Assembly: GCF_910592395.1 (NCBI RefSeq)
Contig: NC_088311.1
Coordinates: 808,501-872,500, forward strand
DNA length: 64,000 nt
Origin: Lineus longissimus
Taxonomy: Eukaryota; Nemertea; Pilidiophora; Heteronemertea; Lineidae
Direction: 5' to 3'
The notes under the pieces were generated by a model. That model saw only the letters and a program-made list of their open reading frames with translations. It made no database searches and was not told where the DNA came from. The position numbers were made by a program, and so were the translations under genes. Of the stretch, positions 38,147 to 53,446 are shown in pieces; the first letter of the stretch is position 1; each line of letters begins with the position of its first letter.

Positions 38147-38183
38147 TGACTCAGTGACTCTGTTTCTAACTGAGACTGAGTCA
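38147..38183. promoter_or_regulatory. Two AP-1 motifs in a GACTGAG-rich stretch
   Basis: TGACTCA at 38147-38153 and TGAGTCA at 38177-38183 lie within a GACTGAG/CTGAGTC-rich simple region (about 38.1-38.2 kb). This lies inside the presumed first intron of the gamma locus. They may be an intronic enhancer or simply a product of the repetitive sequence. Confidence 0.25.
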
Positions 38184-38621
38184 GTGAGTGACTGTCAGAT
38201 TGAGTCTGAGACGAGTCTCTGAGGCTCAAGCCTCGAGGAGATCATGAATGATCATCATATGGCTTCAGTCTCATCATCGGTTTTGTTTGGTGGTCTATAA
38301 AATCCATCAGAATCAGACTCGGTTTTATTGGTAAGATCAGAATGCAGTCTCCCCATTGTTTGCATATAATATGTACCACTAAAGACAACTACACCGACAA
38401 CATACATCAGTCATCACAATCACATGCATGCAATAATGCATGCAATGCATGCACTACAACACAAAACAGAAATGGAAAAGCAGAAATTTTGATGCGGAAC
38501 ACCAACATTCAAAAGATGTTGATGGAAAAAGTATTCGAGTTTTCTGGTTCATTTTGGTCTCTATATTTGCTACTACATATTTAGATTCGTAGGAGAACAA
38601 AAATTTTTCAATCGTACTTAC

Positions 38622-38810
38622 CTCCTCGGGTAAAATCGAGAGTTTGTGATGGTGTAGATGGATGAATTTGGAAAATGGCAGCGCCCTAAACAGCCTCGTT
38701 CGCAGAAACGCTTGTTCGGGTATTTCCGGATGAATTCGGCAAAGTTATGTTGGCGGGAATTTTGAAACAGTGTTGCAAACGTGATTTCTCTGGTTATAAT
38801 TAATTGCAAG
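38622..38810 (-). other. Candidate first (non-coding) exon of the G-gamma locus
   Basis: A canonical donor (CGAGGAG|GTAAGT) follows a stretch with no ATG in its long frame. Upstream bases include GCCATTTTCC, a YY1-like motif often near metazoan start sites. The 5' limit given is approximate; the transcription start is unknown. Confidence 0.35.
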
Positions 38811-38944
38811 CTCGTGGCGATAACTTTGGAAATAAAAACGTGGGAAAGGAGTATCCTTCAATAGAAGGTTGATTGCATCCGGGGACAATGGGGAACAAGC
38901 CACATTACGTCCCCAGATTCACGCAGTGTAAAAAATTTATACTC

Positions 38945-39520
38945 GAGTGGCGCGGCCTACGGATAGATCGAGAGGACGGTTTGGCGTTCCACCGACGGTG
39001 CTTGCATGCGTATCCCCAAAACCTTTACAAAGTCTCAAAATCTGGTGGCATCGATCCAATGACGTTAAGGGAATTGATGGTGTAGATGGATGTTGTTAAG
39101 GGAATTGACGGTGAAGGATCTCGTGGCATATCGGATGCGCATCCGATGACGGTGAAGGAACTGACGGTAAAGGATCTCGTGGCATCCAATAACGGTAATG
39201 TATATATGCGTATATATATATGTGTATAAAACCGTCTTCGGATGCGCATCCGATATGCCACGAGATCCTTCACCGTCAATTCCCTTACCGTCTTCGGATG
39301 CGCATCCGATATGCCACGAGATCCTTCACCGTCAATTCCTATACCGTCATTGAATGCCACCAGATTTTTTGTAACTTCACCGTCAATTCCTATACCGCCA
39401 TGGATGCCACCAGATTTGTTGTCGTTGTAAAGGTTTCGGGAATACGACCAATGCATGCGAACACCGTCGGCGGAACCCCAGCGCCCGCCCTCTCGATCTA
39501 TCCGTAAGGACAAACCACTC
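38945..39520. mobile_element. 576-bp fold-back (palindromic) element
   Basis: Ends GAGTGG...CCACTC; the arms share CTACGGATAGATCGAGAGG and its complement. The arms meet at an AT-rich loop near 39200-39225 (TATATATGCG...). Each arm contains direct repeats of GGGAATTGACGGTGAAGG followed by GATCTCGTGGCATATCGG and GATGCGCATCCGA; the right arm holds more copies. It is non-coding. The arms should form a long hairpin. This resembles Foldback-type or large MITE elements. Confidence 0.8.
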
Positions 39521-40069
39521 TCGTGACCGCCACACTACGGACTCCGGACCTCCAGACTTTAGAGACCGAGCTTTTCTTTACCTTACAATTACTGTATACT
39601 CGGCGCCTCACTTATATGTGTTGCTTTTTCACATAAACCCAATTTACGTCCAAGCAAATACGTTTTTCTCTCCGTTTCTTTACAGAACCCCGGTAACACG
39701 AAGGGATGGTGTAAAGTATCGCCACAACAATGTTGATACGATCACTCGTCGTTTCAGCGGGCATGACTTGGTACATCCAGTGACCCAGCAAAAAGTAGCC
39801 TCGGTACAGCCAGAATTAGCAACAACTCGCAAAAGGGGATCCTTGTCTGACTGGTGGCTGGACCACATGGTAGGTCACCATCAAATAAGGGAGTGGATCC
39901 AGCACAGCTGGATAGAGGGGGCCCCGTTGAGGGCGAAGCCTGAATATGGTGAGGGCTCGCCCTCACAATCACATGAAAGCGCAGTAGGCGCTCACCCACG
40001 AAGGGAGGTCTGGGGGTCTCCAGCAGGAAAATTTTGGAACTGAATTGCTCTCAGATGTGTTTCCCAACT
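39521..40069. other. Spacer between fold-back element and tandem array
   Basis: A 141-codon plus-strand open frame (39618-40043) lacks an ATG start at its 5' end and recognisable domains. An acceptor-like TTTCTTTACAG sits near 39685. I do not call a gene here. Confidence 0.4.
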
Positions 40070-40645
40070 GAGTCTCATCTCTCTCGCCATATTAACAACT
40101 AGGCAGTGCGGCGAAGATTGATGCGGCCTGGCTGTGACAGTCACATCACTCTCATCATGTTGTCAGCACGGTGGAGCAGCCAGGATTGATTCGGCCTGGC
40201 TGTGACTTCCTCACCCCTCTCATCATGTTGTCAGCACGGTGGAGCAGCCAGGATTGATTCGGCCTGGCAGTGACTTCCTCATCTCTCTCATCATGTTGTC
40301 AACACGGTGGAGCAGCCAGGACTGATTCGGCCTGGCTGTGACTGCCTCATCTCTCTCACCATGTAGACAACTTGGCAGAGCAGCCAGGACTGATTTGGCC
40401 TGGCTGTGACTGCCTCATCTCTCTCACCATGTAGACAACTTGGCAGAGCAGCCAGGACTGATTTGGCCTGGCTGTGACTGTCTCATCTCTCTCACCATAT
40501 TAACAACTAGGCAGTGCGGCGAAGACTGATGTGGCCTGGCTGTGACTGTCTCATCTCTCTCACCATGTAGACAACTTGGCAGAGCAGCCAAGTCTGATTT
40601 GGCTTGGCTGTGACTGTCTCATCTCTCTCACCATATTAACAACTG
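40070..40645. repeat. 68-bp tandem array, about 8 copies
   Basis: The unit contains GCAGCCAGGACTGATTTGGC and CTCATCTCTCTCACCATG and repeats every 68 bases (for example ACTGATT at 40321 and 40389). Copies differ by several substitutions, and a variant with ATATTAACAACTAGGCAG recurs, which suggests higher-order exchange. It lies 220 bases upstream of the glutaredoxin-fusion gene start. Confidence 0.92.
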
Positions 40646-40744
40646 GGGCCTGAGCGGCGATCATCAAAACGGTCCCCTGCAGCGATCACAAGGGCCCAGA
40701 TCCCTGTGCATGGGACTTGATTTTTCCGCCAAAAGAACAAGTCG

Positions 40745-40763
40745 TGACGTCAACAAACACGTG
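40745..40763. promoter_or_regulatory. CRE and E-box upstream of the glutaredoxin-fusion gene
   Basis: TGACGTCA at 40745-40752 is followed by CACGTG at 40758-40763, 100-118 bases before the start codon. Both are consensus motifs in a plausible proximal-promoter position; function is inferred. Confidence 0.4.
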
Positions 40764-40862
40764 CTTTGGCGACATCGGCTGACCGTTATATGGATTTATC
40801 GAATGCTTTTGAAACGATAACACATTGTACGATTTTGTATAGCCCAGGTAAGGCTATAAAGC

Positions 40863-43800
40863 ATGCTAGAATGGCTCTGGAGTATAATTAGCATTATTAT
40901 AGACCCGATGCTCTCATTTGCCAATCGACCAGTGGTCCATGCGCTAGTCAGTTCTGTTGGCGGCGAGACGTCGAAGACTGCAAGGTCGAAGCTATCGGTC
41001 GTTGGGACAAAAATGAAGGGTCGGATTCTGGTTTATTCTGTCGTGGGTTGTCCCCACTGTATGCGCGCCAAGAGCGCCCTGCAGGAGTTGAATCTGACGT
41101 ACAGTGACATCAACTTGGACAGCTTCCCCCAGTGCAGGGATGATGTGGCGAGAAGGACAGGAAAAAAGACTGTGCCGCAGATTTTCTTCAACAACCATCT
41201 GGTTGGAGGGAACGACGAGCTCCAAAAGCTGGTGAGTTTATTGCGTAACTACCTTGAGATGTCATTTTAGGCGGGAAAGCTGCCCAGAGAGCCTGGTGCC
41301 AGAGCCAGGCCCATGGCGCCGGCCGCTGCTCCAGTAATGTGGGTGGCCGTCCTGAGTTGAAGTGGTGATCTTGTCTTCTATCCTGTGGGCTTGTGATATC
41401 TTTGGATCAGTTGCTGGATTGAAGACATCACAATAGATAGATGATGGTAGCTAGCTGGCCTAAATCATATTTCCAGTGTATACCCCAGGTCCACATTTCA
41501 CTGTCCCCAATATTCTGCACCCAAGGCTTGCATGTTCATTTTTGTCATTGCATCTCACAATCGCCCCTGAACGAAAGGCCTGCCTTTTAAGGCAACACCA
41601 ATATTTACCTCTTAAAGCATCTTCTGTTTCAGATTCAGAATAAAGCTGAATTAGACAAGCTGATAGCTGAGGTGAAGAACAACCCGCCACCAAAAGATGC
41701 GCCAGTACCCCCAGATCCAAGCACTGCAGTCAAAGACAAATGTAAGAAGATGAGATTCAGGTCCTAGTTGAGTCTTACTCTGCACAAGTGGGGGATATCA
41801 GGCCAAAGTAGATTGCACCAAGTTTGGGAGGGAGAGCTTCAAGGATAGTCCAATAACATTGTGAGGAGTGTGTACCATAAGCCTTAGTAAAGTTATAAAT
41901 ATCTGCTATGAATGATGCTTGTCAGTGTCTCCTTTGAATTGGCACCTGCTGACACAATACACCAGGCCTACTTGCTTATTGAAAGGCAGCAAACAAGGTT
42001 GGCTTCAACTCAAAAGAAAACTTGGATTGAGTGGGAACCATTAATTTGCCAAAAATTAGGTTGCAAAGTCTTTTATGACTTAGGTGTCACACCAGCTTTA
42101 TGCTGCAAAATAGCAGGGTATTGAAAGGTTGAGTGAAATATAGTTTTTCGATCACATGGCCAAAGAATTAGAAAGAACCAGGTGCTGACTTGTGTGTGTG
42201 TCATATGTCTTGGTGAAATAGGTCACAATGTCCCTTATTGGCTGACTGACATCTATAACTGAAGTGGTTGTCCTACAAATCTCATGATAACCAAACCATG
42301 AGACAAGACAATGATGATTGAATAAGCTGTGCTATGCAGTGTGTTCAGTATAGAAGCAAAGACCTCATCAAGTTCTCAGCATTCATGAAATCATTTGCTT
42401 ATTTCAGTTGTTGATAGCGAATTTAAGTGTGAGCCAGATGAATATGCCGCCCTTGTCCACGATCTCCGCCAGAGCGGATTGATCAAGAACCATCGCCAAG
42501 GGATGACTACTTACAAGAACTCATTCTGTGGGAAGGACTTTGTTAATTGGGTTGTCAAGACAAAGAAACTCGGTAATTCTTTTTTACGTCATGCCCAGCG
42601 TCATGAACAGCTTTAGCGGCGCATTACCATTGGTGATGCCATACGCAAATTGATGCTAGTCTACTATTTCTACAAGAAACAGGGATGAGTAAGATAATGA
42701 TACTACTCTTGTTATGAGGGTTAAAGTAGTACATGTCCACTGAATTAGCTAGTGGTACACGTACAGCTTATTTTGCGAGCAAATATGTTATTATTTCAGA
42801 TCGGCCAACAGCAATAGAGATGGGCCAGCAATTGATTGACAAACATTTCGGTCATCATGTGAAGCATACTGAGACATTCCAAGACGACGTGGTATACTAC
42901 CGCTTGTTAGAGGATGACCATGAAACGAACGCCCTTAATGCTGGCTCAATATCAGACTGTGATCCAAGACCAGGTAGGAGGTTGGCATTTCTGTTACAGC
43001 ATTGCAGGAAAAAGTTGAGTTGAAATTCAATTTCAAAGCTGAACATGAATTTTCATTCTGAGAGGCCTTTGCATGAAAAAGTCATAATTATAGACCAAAA
43101 CATTTTTGAATAATCTCGCTGTCCACTTTAAAAGTTGATATTTCAGATGTTTAATTGTTCCCGATTTGATTTTGCAGCTGGGGAGCTCGGTGAAGACCTT
43201 CGGAGGTTGATTCTCAAACTATACAATGCATTCTTATCAAAGGATGGGAAGGTGAGTCGTTGGCACCTACAATCCCATACTCCATGATCCAACTTTGTGA
43301 GGGAGCTTCTTTCCCCCTCCTCATAGTCATAGTGACCTTGACCTCAGCATGTCTCAAGTCCAGACTTGTGAAACCATGGCAACAGTCAACTGTCACACCA
43401 GCTTTCTGAGTCGATAAGTCATGAAGCCATACCGGTACTTAACCTATCAGGAAAGTTCTAAACATTATATGTAGCATGAAGACTAAATAGCAGTGAGTTT
43501 TTTCAGGCTGTTGATTATGATGGGATCGGTGGGGCCGATGAATTCAATCTCTACCTCAAATTGACAAAAGAGCTCCAGCGTGTTCAACTGGAGAAGGCGA
43601 CCAGGGAAGAAAAGTTGGCCTTCTTCATCAATGTGTACAATGCCTTGGTCGTTCATGCTACCGTCGTCAGGGGACCAGCCACAAACTTATGGCAGAGATA
43701 CAAGGTGTGTGTCCGCACATTTTCACTTGCTGCTTTTAGCGGCCTTGGGTTAATTTGGGCATAATTGGTATCAAATCCAATCTGAAGCTTGTAGCTTATC

Positions 43801-45180
43801 TTGGTACTACCTTGTGACATAAAATTGAATTTAATGCAATAGTTTCCAAATGTGAGCTTCTAAACACTGGAGAAACAATTAGTTACTCAGTCAGAACATT
43901 GACTTCTGCATTTCTGTTAGATACACTATGCCTGTTCATTTTACTTGCAGTTTTTCTATACCATATATTACATTATTGGTGGCCACACGTATTGCCTACA
44001 GGATATTGAAAACGGTGTGCTCAGAGCAAACAGGAAGGGGGTTGGTAAGGCTCGTTTACTTATTGATTCATTACTTCATTGTGGCACTAGTATCATATGA
44101 TTTTCCAGGGAGGTGCGAGTTGCGCTATACTTGTTCTAATGTTAGTTTCAAAGACTGATATTGTCCATTGTTCAGCCGAGGTTCTGTAACAGAGTAAGAT
44201 AATATGTTCATCTTTCAATCAGGGATGATCACCAGACCATTTGGGAAGAGTGACCCTCGCCTGAAGATTGCCCTCGAACAACATGAGCCTCTCATCCACT
44301 TTGCCTTGGTTTGTGGGGCCAAGAGTTGTCCCCCAATAAAGACATATGCTGCTGATGTAAGTGTTCAAAACCACTATATAATAAGTTGGACTAGTCCTAG
44401 CCCATTGATATGAACATGGAGTGGTGCTATAGGCAGGATCTGGGAGGGTCAACTCAGTTGACTTTGCGCGACTTCTGCACAGTTAAGGAAGTGGGTTGTC
44501 TTCGATGTCAGCAACGACTATACTTCTTGTACGATCTATGAAATAGGAGAGACACCTACTGGTGACAGTGTGAAACTTAATCTGACCTACCTTGATAAGA
44601 TATTTTGTGTTATAGGGAATCTATGATCAAATGAAGACTGCAGCGGAGGCTTTCTTTGATGGAGATGATGGTATGACCTTGGATATGAAGAACAAGCATG
44701 TGAAGCTCTCCGCCATCCTCAAATGGTACAGGGAGGACTTTGGCAGCAGCGATCAAGAGGTGAGATACATGTTAAACAAAACTGTACTTGTGTACTGATT
44801 TAGTTCAGCAAATCATCCCATACAACTTGTGAGAAGGAAGTCAGCTGCAATAGAAAGTTTCTATCGAGTTGACAGGCTTGTCATAATGTCATGATTTGTA
44901 TTGTTTCTTGAATTACATGTACAAGGATGCAGTATGGTATTGCAAAGAGCAAATTAAGATGATGATCCTATCTTGATCTAGCACCATGAATCTCCATATG
45001 GTCCAGAAAACATTGCTCCATTGATCAACACAAGATTATGTGTTTCAGGTATTACAGTGGATCAACGACCACATGAGTGACGGTGACAAAAAGAACCAAC
45101 TCGCTGAACTCCTGGCTGGCAAGAAGTTCAAAATCTCATATTTGAACTATAATTGGGATGTCAACGCCAAGAAGAAATAA
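40863..45180 (+). CDS. Glutaredoxin-DEP-DUF547 fusion protein
   Basis: Exons: 40863-41231, 41633-41741, 42408-42572, 42800-42973, 43178-43251, 43507-43704, 43951-44044, 44223-44356, 44616-44759, 45049-45180 (TAA), about 530 residues, all GT-AG and in frame. Domain order: a hydrophobic N-terminal stretch (WLWSIISIIIDPML) that may anchor or target the protein; glutaredoxin, about residues 50-123, with active-site CPHC, TVPQIF (cis-proline) and GGNDEL glutathione-site features; a charged linker; DEP, about 165-250 (YKNSFCGKDFVNWVV); then DUF547 with EEKLAFFINVYNAL, YYIIGGHTYCLQDIENG and HFALVCGAKSCPP. Glutaredoxins reduce disulfides or glutathione mixed disulfides; DEP domains often bind membranes or receptors; DUF547 has no agreed activity. 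A membrane-linked redox role is inference. The first ATG with a fitting frame was chosen. Confidence 0.9.
43333..43341 (+). promoter_or_regulatory. TGACCTTGA nuclear-receptor half-site in an intron
   Basis: An extended half-site of the ERR/SF-1 type in an intron of the glutaredoxin-fusion gene. It is a single copy; chance occurrence is likely. Confidence 0.15.
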
Positions 45181-45233
45181 ACTGAATGATGTAGCAATGA
45201 AAGAAGTAAAATAAGGGGGGGGGGAGATATTGT

Positions 45234-45263
45234 TGAGTAGTGAGTAGTGAGTAGTGAGTAGTA
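45234..45263. repeat. 7-bp tandem repeat (GAGTAGT)n
   Basis: About four copies of GAGTAGT follow a run of about 10 G at 45215-45224, in the 3' UTR of the glutaredoxin-fusion gene. Confidence 0.85.
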
Positions 45264-45529
45264 TAGCATAACAATGTACCTCTGAGGAATTTCAAAGAAT
45301 GGGATGCAATATTTTAGATGTTTTTGTCTAAATAATGTTGCAATAGAAATCATCTACTCCTGCAAGTTCAACAAACATGTGCTATCGGATAAAATATCCT
45401 GCAAATGTTGTTATGACCACATTTAGTAGGCATATCATTCCCGAGTCTCATCCACCCACCATTATAACATTGAGATTATATACAGATCTGTACTCTTATC
45501 AACTGTCTTGTACACGCAAATGATTATTG

Positions 45530-45535
45530 AATAAA
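45530..45535 (+). terminator. Candidate poly(A) signal of the glutaredoxin-fusion gene
   Basis: AATAAA lies 350 bases after the stop codon, before the convergent EXOSC3 gene end at 45752. Confidence 0.5.
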
Positions 45536-45745
45536 CTTCATTATCTGAACACTGTGTTTCATGTATTGTTTACATGGAGAGAAATCTGTCACGACACAGC
45601 AACTTACGTGAAAGACTTAGAAGGAGATGATGGCCTCAACTAACAACAATGCATTGCATTGTTAGATCCAGATGGTTCTACACCAGTGAGCAAGCATTGA
45701 TACTCAGTAAATCAACAGAACTCAATATTCACTAAAAAAAACACA

Positions 45746-45751
45746 TTTATT
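45746..45751 (-). terminator. Poly(A) signal directly after the EXOSC3 stop codon
   Basis: On the minus strand the stop TGA is followed at once by AATAAA. If used, the 3' UTR would be only some tens of bases long. Confidence 0.5.
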
Positions 45752-47365
45752 TCAGTCGGCACCAAAACTAGCAAATCCTGCCAAAGCGTCTAACAGTTTC
45801 TTGCACATGACTTTGATTTGTTCATTGTCCATATGTTCAGCACACGTTATACCGTTATATATAGCAATTGCCTCTCCGGCCGATCGTCCCTTGATCCAGA
45901 TTCTCCCATTCATCCCAATGGCAATCTCATAGGGCATTGACCGCCCCAACGTCTTCAAGAGAACACAGTCTGGACTGAGGATCCTGAAAGAGAGATGAGT
46001 CCAGTTGGAACAAGATTATGTAGTCTGCACAACTTATTCACACTCGAGAACAACAAGCTCCTGGGTGTGTTGAGAGTACTCTACATTCAAAACAAATATA
46101 CCAATAAAACTCACTTTAATTCACTTCCTGCCAAAAGAAGGTGGACAAAAAAGAGAACAATACTAGGCTGGCAGAGGGGGAGAATAGGATACTTACTTTC
46201 TACAAAGATACAAGGAAGAGTGGAAGAGCAGCCCACCACCTTTAATCACCCCAAGGCCGCCACTTTTCCCATTGCTTCCAATACACACAAGTTCTCTCTC
46301 CATATCTTTGTTGGCAACAGCAAACTTAGCATAGACAATATCACCAACCTGAAAAAATAAGGTTTCATTAGATATATTATGCATATACAGTGGAACCTCC
46401 CGTTGTGGACACCTCTCTTTTAAGGACACTATTTTTTGTCCCAAATTTGTTGTTTCCTTTCAATTTGACCCCTCTAATCAGGACACCTCTCTATTAAGGA
46501 CAGCAGTTATCAGTCCCGAGGGTGTCCTTAATAGACAGGTTCTACTGTATACCAGCTAGTTGCATCAGCAGATGATTCCTGATGCACGAAGCTAAAAAAA
46601 TCACAATTATCTCATCAGTTCTGTTACTGAAGGAGAAGAAAGGACCATATTAACTTACTTTACAATTTGGCCTATTTTTCTTAGTAGCACCTTCAAATGA
46701 TAGGAATGATAGCGTGGCTTGCTCACTGGCACCAACGTCTAACTTGAATATATCTCCAGCTTTCATGGTGACGATTCCTATAACACTCTCTCCTCTGGCT
46801 GGAACATACTACAAAATATAACAGTGTTTCAGTTGTGTTCAGTGCAGCCTTATCATAATCTATACTTTAAATTTCACTAGGCCTGTAGTCAGCTCGGACA
46901 AATTCTCACTTCCTTGGTTCTATTGAATACGCAATTTCTCAGTTCTGCAAGCTGTCGAAAAATCGAATTATGACTGTCGAAGCACCCCATATGGTGCTCA
47001 CTTCACACCAGTCTGTCTGATAGAGCAGGTTACATGAAGATAAAACACTGTCAGGTCTTAATGGTGACTAACACAAACGAGAGGGTAGTGGTAAAAGACC
47101 TAGTCGCTTCAGAACAGCAGTGACTTAATTATTTCAGGAATGGCGCCCCATAGATTAGGGATCGCAAACTCACTCTTTTTTGGTAGCAATCGACCCAATA
47201 TATATTCGGATCCTTGAATCTGACGACTCCAGGTTTTGTCACTATGATATTATCTGAATCTCTTCTCAAACCGGGACCAATGACAATCTTGCCAGAAGTG
47301 TCTGAAGTCTTCAAATTATGTAAAACATCACCCGGCATCACAACATCATTCGTGGAATCCGCCAT
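45752..47365 (-). CDS. EXOSC3: Exosome complex component RRP40
   Basis: Four coding exons: 47365-47174, 46808-46659, 46348-46197, 45983-45752 (TGA), about 240 residues. RRP40 is a cap subunit of the RNA exosome, binding RNA as it enters the core in nucleus and cytoplasm. Visible: N-terminal domain with [17 protein letters not shown] and [10 protein letters not shown]1 domain with [49 protein letters not shown] and ELVCI; KH domain with [10 protein letters not shown]. These match known RRP40 proteins in order and spacing. The ATG at 47365 (MADS) was chosen; an in-frame ATG at 47398 would add 11 residues. Divergent from CARM1, convergent with the glutaredoxin-fusion gene. Confidence 0.95.
46386..46549. 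mobile_element. 164-bp TA-flanked inverted-repeat element in an EXOSC3 intron
   Basis: It begins TACAGTGGAACCTC and ends GACAGGTTCTACTGTA, with TA on both sides as a possible target duplication. Internal phrases such as GGACACCTCTCTATTAAGGA are shared with the 104-bp copy at 29503-29606. It is a non-autonomous DNA-transposon-like element lying 38 bases upstream of the 3' splice site for exon 46348-46197. Confidence 0.75.
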
Positions 47366-47614
47366 GCTTGCTTTTTCCCTAAATCGGGGAGCATTCATTG
47401 TATTGTAGTAATACCAAAATTTGAAGGTAGCCCATATAATTAGAACACTATACTAGCCTCAGTTGTATAAAAGTACATACGTATATGTATCAACACTTTT
47501 TAAATGACACAACAGTAATTTTATGCGTGTTTGATGTATTTGCTTCAAAGACTGGAACCCAACAAAATAACTGCTCCCTCATAATAGATCCATCGGCAAT
47601 CCCATCCAGCGAAA
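47366..47614. promoter_or_regulatory. Bidirectional EXOSC3-CARM1 promoter region
   Basis: The start codons of the two divergent genes are about 250 bases apart, so both 5' UTRs and both core promoters must lie here. No TATA box in a fitting position was identified. Shared control is inferred from the arrangement. Confidence 0.6.

Positions 47615-53446
<5,832 letters not shown>

Noticed and set aside
39618-40043. 141-codon plus-strand open frame between two repeats
   Set aside because: It has no ATG at its start, no recognisable domain and lies between a fold-back element and a tandem array. It is probably repeat-derived or chance.
40070-40645. CRISPR-like array
   Set aside because: The units are contiguous 68-bp tandem repeats without spacers, in an animal genome.
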